This document shows positions 53,358 to 61,843 of a stretch of DNA of 64,000 bases, piece after piece. Both the position numbers and the translations under genes were made by a program. The notes beneath the pieces were generated by a model. That model did not search any database and was not told the DNA's origin. It worked only from the letters and a program-made list of their open reading frames with translations. Positions within the stretch are counted from its first letter, which is position 1; each line of letters opens with the position of its first letter. The stretch is taken from the NCBI GenBank assembly GCA_900315975.1, contig ONBA01000001.1, positions 88,158 through 152,157 of the forward strand, written 5' to 3'. This DNA comes from an uncultured Ruminococcus sp. (GTDB lineage Bacteria; Bacillota_A; Clostridia; Oscillospirales; Ruminococcaceae).

Positions 53358-54434
53358 TTGAAAATCAACAAAGCGTTATGCCTTATTTCACTATTAACAT
53401 CAGCTGCTCTTGCAGGCTGTTCGACTACTAAAAATGTATCATCTTCCTCTCAGGAAGAACCCGAAAAAATATCACCGGAGAGTATTTCTTTCGAGTGGCA
53501 GGCTCCATATGAATCTCAGCTTAACGAGTTCAAAAACTCTGACCGCTATAACTCCAATCCCACAGACGGCTCTGCCTTTGAAATAACCGATATCACCGGC
53601 GATGATACCCCCGAGCTTATCATTTCTCCATCGAACGACAAATCGTCTGTGTGCGAGATATACACCTGCTCCGGCGGCACTATACTCGAACTCGGAACAG
53701 CCGGATTTTTCGGCGAATTCGAGTACCTTCCCGAACAGGGCTATATCCACGAGGAGTACAGCGGCGACGGCTTCGTCATCGGTAAATTCAAGCAGTATGA
53801 CGGCAGTGAACTTGTCGATAAGCTCAACTACAGCGACAACTCAGGTGAAGCTTCCTCAGGTGCTACCATCGTGCACAGTATAAACGGAAGCGAAGTTCTG
53901 CTCAATCAGTACGAAGAAACACTTGCAGAGTACAACGTTGGTCCATCATTCAGAATAGGAAGAAAATTCACATTCGGCGACGCGGCTGTAAATTATGGTA
54001 TCCACCGCGCTGAAAGCTGGGGCGCAGTTCTCAACAAAGAGCAGAAAGAGCTGTGCAAAAACAAACTCACCGAACTTCTCACTTCGTATACCGACACCGG
54101 AAGCGATGCAGCTTTTGAGTTCTGTGACCTCAATGGTGACGATGTACCAGAACTTGTAGTTTCAGAAGGTTCATTCTCAGAGTCGCAGTGCAGTATATAC
54201 TATTTCAGCGGCAGCGAGATATCTGAACTCGACGGCAGATACGGCAGTCTCGGCTGTATTAAATTCGACATGGAAAAGCTTGTATTCTATGCAGAAACTC
54301 CCACGGAAACGACCTACTGGAGCCTTGCTGACAGCAATTTCTCAGCGGCAGACTACGAAAGCTCCGGAAGCATTATGCAGGTCGGCAGAAAATTCATACT
54401 CACCGAGGAAAACATCACCTCGGCACTTCTCTGA
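53358..54434 (+). CDS. Lipoprotein with two calcium-loop-like repeats
   Basis: Secreted lipoprotein of 358 residues. The signal peptide ends at LAGC (Cys20). Two repeats of about 100 residues share a DITGDDTPELII / DLNGDDVPELVV core (near 77 and 257), an FG-GAP or EF-hand-like acidic loop, each followed by a C-x-IY strand. Function unknown; ligand or calcium binding is plausible. Translation starts at TTG seven bases after GGAGG; there is no ATG at that place. Followed by radA after three bases. Confidence 0.82.
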   Translation: MKINKALCLISLLTSAALAGCSTTKNVSSSSQEEPEKISPESISFEWQAPYESQLNEFKNSDRYNSNPTDGSAFEITDITGDDTPELIISPSNDKSSVCEIYTCSGGTILELGTAGFFGEFEYLPEQGYIHEEYSGDGFVIGKFKQYDGSELVDKLNYSDNSGEASSGATIVHSINGSEVLLNQYEETLAEYNVGPSFRIGRKFTFGDAAVNYGIHRAESWGAVLNKEQKELCKNKLTELLTSYTDTGSDAAFEFCDLNGDDVPELVVSEGSFSESQCSIYYFSGSEISELDGRYGSLGCIKFDMEKLVFYAETPTETTYWSLADSNFSAADYESSGSIMQVGRKFILTEENITSALL

Positions 54435-54437
54435 ACT

Positions 54438-55808
54438 ATGGCTAAATCTAAATATATCTACACTTGTAACCAGTGCGGCTACGAAAGTTCAAAATGGAAC
54501 GGAAAATGTCCATCTTGCGGCGCATGGAACAGCTTTGAAGAGGAACTTGCCGACTCTTCTCCCATAAGCGGCAGTTCCGGTTCAGGAAATGTTCCCGACC
54601 TCTCTGAACAGATTCTCGAACTTGAAAATATCGGCACCGATAACGATGTACGCTATGACACGGGAGTAGGCGAGCTAAACCGCGTTCTCGGCGGCGGACT
54701 CGTAAAAGGTTCTCTCGTACTTCTCGGCGGCGAACCAGGTATCGGCAAAAGTACACTCCTTCTGCAAATATGCCAGTTTCTCGGTGAGGAACACTCTGTC
54801 CTGTACGTATCAGGCGAGGAGTCGGCAAGGCAGATAAAGCTCCGTGCACAAAGGCTCGGAGTCGATACCGAAAACCTCTATATTCTCACCGCCAATGACG
54901 CAGAGGCAGTCGCTGAAACCATTGCCGGAAGTGCTCCTGATATCGCGATTATCGACTCAATTCAGACCATGAGCATAAACCGCATAACGTCAAGTCCGGG
55001 AAGTCTGACACAGGTCAGGGAGTGTACAAATCTCTTCATGAGGACCGCTAAAAGTCAGGAGATTCCAGTCATCATAGTAGGTCACGTCAACAAGGACGGC
55101 GCTATCGCAGGTCCTAAAGTAATGGAACATATTGTTGATGCAGTCCTGTATTTCGAGGGCGAACGTCATCAGAGCTATCGCTTGCTCCGTGCTGTAAAAA
55201 ACCGCTTCGGCTCGACCAACGAAATAGGCGTTTTTGAAATGCTCGACAAGGGTCTCGCAGAGGTAGCTAATCCTTCACAGATGCTCCTTTCAGGCAGACC
55301 GCATAACGTTTCAGGTACGTGTGTTGCCTGCGTAATGGAGGGCAGTCGCCCCATTCTTGCGGAAGTTCAGGCTCTCGCCGCTAAGACGAGCTATTCTGCA
55401 CCTCGAAGAATGGTCACAGGCTTCGACTTCAACAGACTGAATATTATTATAGCAGTCCTTGAAAAACGTCTCGGTATTTTCATGGGAAGTCTCGACGTTT
55501 ACCTCAATATAGTTGGCGGATTCCGTCTCGATGAACCTGCGGCTGACCTGCCTGTTGCAATGGCGCTGTACTCGGGTATAATGGACAAGCTCATCGACGA
55601 GGAACTTATCGCATTCGGCGAAATAGGTCTCGGCGGCGAAATACGGTCAGTCCCGCACGCTTCTCAGCGCATCAGGGAAGCTGAACGAATGGGATTCAAA
55701 AAAGTCGTAATTCCCAAGCAGTGTCTTTCAGGTATCGACACCAAAAGCTACGACATCGAAATAATCCCTGCTTCAAGTCTGAAACAGGCTTTTGCAGTTA
55801 TAAAATAA
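54438..55808 (+). CDS. radA: DNA repair protein RadA
   Basis: RecA-like helicase of 456 residues aiding branch migration in recombination. It has the C4 zinc finger CNQCGYESSKWNGKCPSC at 10-27, Walker A GGEPGIGKST near 95, the KNRFGSTNEIG motif near 255 and a Lon-like C-terminal domain. It begins three bases after the lipoprotein stop with no strong site, so it may rely on coupling. Confidence 0.97.
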   Translation: MAKSKYIYTCNQCGYESSKWNGKCPSCGAWNSFEEELADSSPISGSSGSGNVPDLSEQILELENIGTDNDVRYDTGVGELNRVLGGGLVKGSLVLLGGEPGIGKSTLLLQICQFLGEEHSVLYVSGEESARQIKLRAQRLGVDTENLYILTANDAEAVAETIAGSAPDIAIIDSIQTMSINRITSSPGSLTQVRECTNLFMRTAKSQEIPVIIVGHVNKDGAIAGPKVMEHIVDAVLYFEGERHQSYRLLRAVKNRFGSTNEIGVFEMLDKGLAEVANPSQMLLSGRPHNVSGTCVACVMEGSRPILAEVQALAAKTSYSAPRRMVTGFDFNRLNIIIAVLEKRLGIFMGSLDVYLNIVGGFRLDEPAADLPVAMALYSGIMDKLIDEELIAFGEIGLGGEIRSVPHASQRIREAERMGFKKVVIPKQCLSGIDTKSYDIEIIPASSLKQAFAVIK

Positions 55809-55815
55809 TCCTTGC

Positions 55816-55854
55816 GGACGAGTTTGGGTCACTGCCCTTATTCGTCCTTTTTTT
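55816..55854 (+). terminator. Intrinsic terminator of radA
   Basis: An outer 6-bp stem (55816-55821 with 55842-55847) and an inner GGG/CCC stem are followed by a T7 run. Confidence 0.8.
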
Positions 55855-55863
55855 GTACACCTG

Positions 55864-56736
55864 CTAATCTGATAATCCCATGATCTCAGACATATATACT
55901 TCAGTTGAATAAAGTCCGCTCCGGTTGAATCTGCCGATCCCGTACAGACAGTCAGGTTCGCGCGTGATACGATTCGGCAGTTCACGGCACGTAAGTGTCA
56001 TAAGGTAACCATTCTCACGCAGTACCGGTACACTCTCACGGCTGACGTTCCCGAACGGATACGCAAACACCGTCGGTACATACCCTAAATGTTCCTTGAA
56101 GCCTTCCTGCTGAAGCCGTATGTCCTCACTCAGTGCGTCACGGTATTCCTGTTCATACTCGCCGGCAAGTTTTCCACAGCCTTTTCTGCCGCTGTACAAA
56201 GAATGCATAGCGTAAGTGTGCGCGCCTATCTCAACCCTGCCCGAGTCTGAAAGTTCACCTATATCCTCCCAAGTAAGATATGAATATGACGGAACATGAG
56301 GGTCTGCCGCGGCATCTTTATCAGTATACTCCCCCACCACCGATACCACCGCCGTCATATCGTATTTTTCAAGAAGCGGCAGTGCATACGCAAGATTATT
56401 ATAATAGCCGTCGTCAAAAGTTATCATGACCGGCTTTTCAGGAAGGTCTCCGCGGCTGTTCGCATACGCTGTCACTTCTGCCGCAGTAACACTTTTATAG
56501 CCGTTTTCACTCAGCCATTCAAGGTCACTTTCAAGCTGTTCCGGAGTTACCCTGTACTCTGTCGGTTCACCATTGCATACGCTGTGATACATCAGTACCG
56601 GCAATGTTACTGCCGCCTCCTCACGGCTGTCCGCAGACGATACGAATACAAGGAAGAATATGCAGCATACTGAAAATATAAATGCGTCAAGCAGAAGCAG
56701 TCCAAGAAAGCGTGAAACGCTGTATGTCCTGTACAT
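55864..56736 (-). CDS. Membrane-anchored polysaccharide deacetylase
   Basis: Protein of 290 residues with an N-terminal anchor (about 10-33) and a NodB carbohydrate esterase 4 domain. Metal motifs are TFDDGYYNN near 105-113 and GAHTYAMHS near 168-176; a later AYPFG near 210 completes the active site. It probably removes acetyl groups from peptidoglycan or a surface glycan. Convergent with radA. Confidence 0.92.
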   Translation of the reverse strand: MYRTYSVSRFLGLLLLDAFIFSVCCIFFLVFVSSADSREEAAVTLPVLMYHSVCNGEPTEYRVTPEQLESDLEWLSENGYKSVTAAEVTAYANSRGDLPEKPVMITFDDGYYNNLAYALPLLEKYDMTAVVSVVGEYTDKDAAADPHVPSYSYLTWEDIGELSDSGRVEIGAHTYAMHSLYSGRKGCGKLAGEYEQEYRDALSEDIRLQQEGFKEHLGYVPTVFAYPFGNVSRESVPVLRENGYLMTLTCRELPNRITREPDCLYGIGRFNRSGLYSTEVYMSEIMGLSD

Positions 56737-56856
56737 CTTATCACCTCAGTATCATCTTATTCCGCTTTTTTCAACATTATCCCTCTCGGTCCCATGAATA
56801 TTCAGCCGACTGCGTGAATATGCTCTAATAAACGGATATAATAATGAGGTGAGGAA

Positions 56857-58014
56857 ATGACACGTTATAAACGCAGAAAAATCACACGCACTTTAAAAGC
56901 TCTGATACTTTTGTCAGCACCGTTTGCGGCGGCTGTTTCAGCAAGGTGTATACCGGATATAAAATCTGCCGTGAACCGCATAGGCAGTACAAGTATACAA
57001 TCAGAAGAACCTTCAGGCGGCACTATGACTGTTCACAGCTTTTCTCAGGGAAACTCTAAAAAAAGCCGCTCTGTAATGCTGTCTGAGGGGTACGGATATA
57101 CCGCAGACGGCGAACTGCCTGACGAACAGGTAAAACTTGTGAGTCCACTTAAAATGAAAGCGGCAGATGCCGGTCCAAAGCCTTATCCAACTGATGACCA
57201 GTGGACCGAAGGCGGTGATATATATCGTACCACCTACGGACTTTACAGCGGTACCTCCTTCTTTGACCTCGAAAAAGCCGGTCAGGTCAACAATAAGACC
57301 GATATTCCCAACGATGACCTTCTCCGTGAAAGCCACTGTCTGCCTAATTTCACAATTTCTGACACTACCCTGCCACAGGTTCTTATCTACCACACCCACA
57401 CGACCGAAAGCTTCGAGCCGTTTGTACGCGACCACTACGATGCAGGTTTCAACTACCGCACCACTGACCCTACAAAAAATATGGTCATGGTCGGTGACGC
57501 TATTCAGGCTGAACTTGAAGCCGCCGGTATAGGAGTTATACACGTTACCGATATTCACGATTATCCGTCGTATAACGGTTCATATGACCGGAGCCGCGAA
57601 ACTATCCTCCCTATTCTTGAACAGTACCCGACTATCAAAGTCGCTCTCGATATACACCGCGATGCTATATCCGGCGACGGTACTGCCGCCCAGCCATATG
57701 TCAATATCAACGGCAGGGAAGCCGCTCAGGTCATGATTATTTCAGGCTGTGACGACGGTACACTCGATATGCCCGACTATATCAAGAATTTCCACTTTGC
57801 CTGCACTCTTCAGCAGCAAATGGAAACTGACTATGCAGGACTGACCCGCCCTATCCTGTTCGATTACCGGCACTATAATCAGGACCTGACTACCGGCAGT
57901 CTGCTCATCGAAGTCGGTTCACACTGCAATACCCTCGAACAGGTACAATACTCCGGACAACTTATCGGCCGCTCACTCAGCCGTACTCTCAACTCGGTAA
58001 AGGAGAAAAAATGA
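56857..58014 (+). CDS. spoIIP: Stage II sporulation protein P
   Basis: Peptidoglycan hydrolase of 385 residues acting with SpoIID and SpoIIM in engulfment. An N-terminal anchor lies at about 14-32, and the amidase-like SpoIIP domain at about 175-380. Zinc residues are in LIYHTHTTESF near 178-188 and ALDIHRDAI near 264-272, and a catalytic Glu in LIEVGSH near 349. GAGGTGAGG precedes the ATG. AT-rich hexamers upstream (GAATAT at 56816 with ATATAATA 14 bases later) could be a sigma-E promoter, but the match is weak. Confidence 0.95.
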   Translation: MTRYKRRKITRTLKALILLSAPFAAAVSARCIPDIKSAVNRIGSTSIQSEEPSGGTMTVHSFSQGNSKKSRSVMLSEGYGYTADGELPDEQVKLVSPLKMKAADAGPKPYPTDDQWTEGGDIYRTTYGLYSGTSFFDLEKAGQVNNKTDIPNDDLLRESHCLPNFTISDTTLPQVLIYHTHTTESFEPFVRDHYDAGFNYRTTDPTKNMVMVGDAIQAELEAAGIGVIHVTDIHDYPSYNGSYDRSRETILPILEQYPTIKVALDIHRDAISGDGTAAQPYVNINGREAAQVMIISGCDDGTLDMPDYIKNFHFACTLQQQMETDYAGLTRPILFDYRHYNQDLTTGSLLIEVGSHCNTLEQVQYSGQLIGRSLSRTLNSVKEKK

Positions 58015-58313
58015 TACCAAAAAAGAATACCGCCGTCAGGTTAATGCTTACTTACATTACCCTGACCGGCGGTCTGTGGATGTTCATATTCAGTTATGCC
58101 AATTCGTATAACAGGCTCAGCGAAGAGAAAATCCCTCCGGCACGTCTGACAGTCAGCGATTCCTCAGCACGGCTCGATATTCTCGGACAAGCTTTAACAT
58201 TCGACACAAGTGTTTTTTCTGAAGGAAGCAGGTCAACATTTGCCGCCTACCTCCTCTCACCTGACGAAGTAAGACTCCTCGTACCTGTTATATACTCTCT
58301 CTTTATGCCTTAG
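58011..58313 (+). CDS. Small membrane protein after spoIIP
   Basis: Protein of 100 residues with one N-terminal helix (about 9-28) and a C-terminal hydrophobic end. I do not recognise it. It overlaps the spoIIP stop by four bases, so it is translated with it and may act in sporulation. Its 3' end overlaps the convergent gene by 11 bases. Confidence 0.7.
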   Translation: MIPKKNTAVRLMLTYITLTGGLWMFIFSYANSYNRLSEEKIPPARLTVSDSSARLDILGQALTFDTSVFSEGSRSTFAAYLLSPDEVRLLVPVIYSLFMP

Positions 58314-58893
58314 TAGCGCTTCTGCGCGGAAAACGTCCTCCGGGACGCGATGTCATTTCATCATAGAATGTATTCAGTTCGCCTGCATAGTAGAGCGTTG
58401 CTCCGGGGAATTTGCGGAAATCGTCAGGTGTGTAAATACAGAACGACTTTTCCAGCGGTATGCCTATCTTATCCATTGTGTATGCGACGAACTGTGAACA
58501 GACAAAACTCTTCTTGCGTTTCCACTCTATGTTAAGGTATACAGCAAGCAGTCCGAGTACATTGTATGAGTAAATATTCCGGTTATCCGCAAAATGCCTG
58601 ATAATCCTGTTATACTCCGCCTTCTGTTCCTTTGTTACTGCTATACGGTATATTTCACATGGTATATAGCCATACTGCCCGAGAGTTCCCTTTCCGACTA
58701 TCTCCTGATTGAATGTTGCCGGAAGCGGTACCGGTTTATATGTGCGGCAGAAGCTATACATCTCAGAAAGGTTAACGTCACCTGAAAGCGATACATGGTT
58801 ATATGGCTTCTTGGTAAAAAACCTGAAAAATTTTGCAGGTCGTGTGCCGGTCTGCGCAACAATTATGTAGATATAATCTTCCGTTTTTCTCAC
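58303..58893 (-). CDS. Permuted papain-like (YiiX/NlpC-P60-type) enzyme
   Basis: Protein of up to 196 residues in which the His precedes the Cys: YNHVSLS near 31-37 and FVCSQFVAYTMDKIGIP near 130-146, as in YiiX/lecithin-retinol-like permuted NlpC/P60 proteins. No signal peptide. Likely amidase or thioesterase of unknown substrate. The GTG at 58893 is in frame but overlaps the GGAGG. The codon at good spacing is ACG at 58884, which gives the N terminus usual for this group, so the exact start is open. Confidence 0.82.
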   Translation of the reverse strand: MRKTEDYIYIIVAQTGTRPAKFFRFFTKKPYNHVSLSGDVNLSEMYSFCRTYKPVPLPATFNQEIVGKGTLGQYGYIPCEIYRIAVTKEQKAEYNRIIRHFADNRNIYSYNVLGLLAVYLNIEWKRKKSFVCSQFVAYTMDKIGIPLEKSFCIYTPDDFRKFPGATLYYAGELNTFYDEMTSRPGGRFPRRSATKA

Positions 58894-59132
58894 CTCCGTC
58901 AGTGGAGTTCTGCCTAAGAACTCCGCTTTGTTAAATCCCAGAATCAGCTTCTGAAATCATTTCTTATTAATTATACCATAAATACGCGCAAAATACAATA
59001 GTTTTTGATATAATAATATTTGTAAGCGGTTCATACTTCTGCAGTTGATTCTTCCACACTACATTTGCCTCTATTTTGCATCAATTACAGTCTTTTCCGA
59101 CAGATAGTTATCATTTTCTGATCAACAAAAGG

Positions 59133-59161
59133 TTGACAATGCAATGTATAAATGATATAAT
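59133..59161 (+). promoter_or_regulatory. Promoter of the tRNA-Arg gene
   Basis: A perfect consensus: TTGACA (59133-59138), 17 bases, TATAAT (59156-59161), about 50 bases before the tRNA. Otherwise 58894-59132 is AT-rich with a second TATAAT-like box near 59013 and no gene. Confidence 0.85.
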
Positions 59162-59211
59162 AAGAAACGTAGCAGAAATGCTTTTCATTAATGCGGATTT
59201 ATCCGTAATAT

Positions 59212-59286
59212 GCGCCTGTAGCTCAGTGGATAGAGCAGTGGCCTCCGACGCCATGTGCGGTGGTTCGATTCCACTCAGGCGTACCA
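59212..59286 (+). tRNA. tRNA-Arg (anticodon CCG)
   Basis: A full cloverleaf can be drawn: 7-bp acceptor stem GCGCCTG/CAGGCGT with a first G-U pair, D arm GCTC..GAGC, anticodon stem GTGGC/GCCAT with loop CTCCGAC, T arm with TTCGATT, and encoded CCA at 59284-59286. The anticodon CCG reads CGG. It marks the border between normal DNA and the AT-rich segment to the right. Confidence 0.95.
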
Positions 59287-59302
59287 AGTTATATCAGAAG
59301 TA

Positions 59303-59479
59303 ATGCCAATATATAATAGAGAGGTAAATGATATTACGAAAGGAGCGCAGTTATACTATACTCCTGCGACAATGGTACCAGAAGGAAGTACACCTAATTG
59401 GAATTTTGATGCTTTGGAAGAAGTGACCATAGATGGAGTAGACCCATATTATGAAGCGAGATTTTATAAATATAAGTAG
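59303..59479 (+). pseudogene. C-terminal remnant of an SleB-like cell wall hydrolase
   Basis: A 58-codon frame starts 16 bases after the tRNA without a clear ribosome binding site. The peptide (NDITKGAQLYYTPATM, a Trp, then GVDPYYEARFYKY) follows the spacing of the C-terminal end of Hydrolase_2/SleB domains, in which a TxGAxYYxP segment and a final FY are conserved. The catalytic part is missing, so this looks like a broken gene end left beside the tRNA, possibly by integration. Confidence 0.45.
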
Positions 59480-60044
59480 AAAATTTTTCGCCTTATGCAT
59501 AATTGCTATTCTGGTTGTCTTTTTTGGCAGTTGTTATTCTTTAGCAGAAAATAATTTCTCAGAAGAGAGTAGGATAGTAAATAAGTCAAAGTATTATGAA
59601 ATTATAAAAATCGATAATCTGTATTACTACACTATATTTAATAAAAATGGTAATGTTTCGGAAAGAAGTGCTTATTTTCCCAAAAAACCAGAAATACTGA
59701 TACAAGACGAGCTTATTAGAATTTCTTATCAGAGTGGTACAGGATCATCTACAAAATGGAGCTATTATTATGATGTTGATAATGATAGATTCTCTAGATA
59801 TTTTTATAGCGTATATGACAAATATAATGATATGATTGCATATGGGTCTCAAAATGAAATTATTATTGAAAATATTTTTGGGGGGGAAATTTACAAAAGA
59901 ATTAAGAAATTTAACTACCCTCTTTCCTGTACAACAGAGCCATTTATAGATGCAAAATTTAATGAAGATGGCACAATTCTAAAAGTCACTTATTTGACAG
60001 GCGATGACTATCAAAGAGTAACTGAAAATTTTGATTTAATTTAA
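59451..60044 (+). CDS. Predicted lipoprotein or secreted protein, 197 residues
   Basis: I do not recognise this family. It has a basic start, a hydrophobic segment (about 10-26) and a possible lipobox ending in Cys28 (FGSC), then a beta-rich soluble part with many Tyr, Ile and Asn. Codons are AT-rich, unlike the genes left of the tRNA. Its start overlaps the preceding remnant by 29 bases. A strong terminator follows. Confidence 0.65.
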   Translation: MKRDFINISRKFFALCIIAILVVFFGSCYSLAENNFSEESRIVNKSKYYEIIKIDNLYYYTIFNKNGNVSERSAYFPKKPEILIQDELIRISYQSGTGSSTKWSYYYDVDNDRFSRYFYSVYDKYNDMIAYGSQNEIIIENIFGGEIYKRIKKFNYPLSCTTEPFIDAKFNEDGTILKVTYLTGDDYQRVTENFDLI

Positions 60045-60074
60045 GAATATTTGAGAAAATGATTTTAAATATCC

Positions 60075-60125
60075 GGAGTAAACCAAGCTTTTATAGCAAG
60101 TTGGTTTACTCCATTTTTTTCTTTT
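60075..60125 (+). terminator. Intrinsic terminator after the lipoprotein gene
   Basis: A 12-bp stem (60075-60086 with 60101-60112), a 14-base loop and an ATTTTTTTCTTTT tail. The stretch from here to 60329 is AT-rich and has no gene that I can support. Confidence 0.92.
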
Positions 60126-60329
60126 GAATTTTACAGAATTTTTTAATTATTTAATGTTTCGTGCTTTCCTTACCATTCAATGCCAAAAAACGACATTTCA
60201 GTGTAAATTTATTTAAACTCCCCCAAATTTGTGATATATTGAAAGTACAAACTATCGAATAAAATGACAATTTGTATTTTAAGCAAAAAATAAATTCAAA
60301 AATTACAACGGTTATTAATCCAGGTCAAT

Positions 60330-60488
60330 ATGTCACAAACAGGAAAAACAGTTGCTGATTTAAGCAGTACATTAAGATGCAGTGACCTTGAAATTGACCG
60401 CAGCATCTACTCACCCGGAAGCAGTTACAGGAACAAATTCATGTCAGATATGGATAAAATTCGAAAGGAAAAGCTCTATTTTAGGTAA
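60330..60488 (+). CDS. Short ORF of 52 codons, unknown
   Basis: An ATG frame encoding a polar peptide with VADLSSTLRCSDLEIDRSIY and a basic end. It has no clear ribosome binding site and its base composition is visibly less AT-rich than its surroundings, so it may be a fragment of a gene from another source rather than a working gene. I cannot name a family. Confidence 0.4.
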   Translation: MSQTGKTVADLSSTLRCSDLEIDRSIYSPGSSYRNKFMSDMDKIRKEKLYFR

Positions 60489-60529
60489 GAACAATGGAAG
60501 TATAAATCATAATGATAGGAGTGTATCAA

Positions 60530-61843
60530 ATGTCCGAAAAAAATAATTTAAGTTTTAATAGAAGTCAAATATACTGTTTTATACTTTGGATTTTTGCTTT
60601 TATACAAGGTTCGGCACAACTTTTGTCTATTGTTACTCCTACGCAAGATTTTTCCTCTGCTGATTTTGTAAATGTATGGATCAGACTTGGTCTTTATCCA
60701 TCTGAAAATTGGTTTGGTTTCACTGTGATAACTGTTTTAGTGGCATCGGGAAGTTGGCTTTACAAATACATAACAGATCAAAAACCCACGTTGAAAAAAG
60801 CAGCACCTTTACTTAAACCAGTAGTTGCCAATATTCTGTTGTTTTTAGAAGTTTGGAAGCTTGATAAATGGGCGGAAAAGTGGACGTATATAAATGAAAA
60901 TGCTGTACCAATTATAATTGGTACAATAAGTACAGTTGCTATTATATCTACTGCTTATATGATAATGACAAATAAGGAGTTGAACAATGATTTTAATAAG
61001 GACGTTCTCCCCTCTTTGAATGAAGAAAGAGGTGAAAATAGTAAAAATGAACCAAGAACATATTCACAGTCCGAAGTTGAATATATGACAAAGCACCCTG
61101 TTGCATACCGTAGAAGAATGAAAGAGCTACAAAAAAGCAGGGAGAGAAATATTAAAAATGAAATCCGCACACAACATCAAGATTTTCAGAAAAAACAAAA
61201 CGATCAAATTCTTCAAATTGCTTATGCTCAATTGGAGACCAATCGGAAAATAAACGATAAAAAGCAACTGGAACGATTAGAAAAAGCCAGAGCAACAGAC
61301 GATGAAGATGAAATTAAAAGAATTCTTGATGAAGCTCAAGAAAAGATTGCGTTAAACGAAAAAACAAGTAATGTGGAAGGATATATATCCCTCGCATTTA
61401 CAATAGTATTTATTATCGGTGCCGTTCTATTTTGGATTTTAACTGATAAGGAAAAGAAACAAGGATTTTTTAATAACATATCTGAAAATATAAATATGTT
61501 AAGCAATTGGCTTTCGAGCGTTGAGGAACCACTTAGAACACTTATGCTATGTGTCGGTACCCCTGTCATAGTAGTTATCGTAACAGCACTGATATACTTA
61601 TCTGTTAATACATTTATAAGAGTAGCTCTTCGTATGCTAATCTCTCACAAGAAAGACTCTAAAAGAATTGATCGTACTATTGCGATGATTAAAAAATTCT
61701 TCTTTGATACATTTGATGGTATAATGCGTCCAATTTTTCTTATTCCTGATTTTTTGGAGCTTATCGAGGAACTCCTGTTAGAAACCGATTTGCAGGAAAA
61801 GATAGATGAATTTGAAAAGTGGGAGAAAAAAGATGGCAAATAA
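60530..61843 (+). CDS. Polytopic membrane protein with central coiled coil
   Basis: Unknown protein of 437 residues. Four hydrophobic helices lie in the first 150 residues (near 14-35, 60-80, 90-110 and 128-148), followed by a charged coiled coil (about 190-275; Lys, Glu and Gln rich, with REREI-like heptads), then two more helices (near 286-310 and 338-368) and an acidic tail. The long cytoplasmic coil between membrane parts suggests a sensor or scaffold. AGGAG stands eight bases before the chosen ATG. It overlaps the next gene by 11 bases, indicating a functional pair. Confidence 0.75.
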   Translation: MSEKNNLSFNRSQIYCFILWIFAFIQGSAQLLSIVTPTQDFSSADFVNVWIRLGLYPSENWFGFTVITVLVASGSWLYKYITDQKPTLKKAAPLLKPVVANILLFLEVWKLDKWAEKWTYINENAVPIIIGTISTVAIISTAYMIMTNKELNNDFNKDVLPSLNEERGENSKNEPRTYSQSEVEYMTKHPVAYRRRMKELQKSRERNIKNEIRTQHQDFQKKQNDQILQIAYAQLETNRKINDKKQLERLEKARATDDEDEIKRILDEAQEKIALNEKTSNVEGYISLAFTIVFIIGAVLFWILTDKEKKQGFFNNISENINMLSNWLSSVEEPLRTLMLCVGTPVIVVIVTALIYLSVNTFIRVALRMLISHKKDSKRIDRTIAMIKKFFFDTFDGIMRPIFLIPDFLELIEELLLETDLQEKIDEFEKWEKKDGK

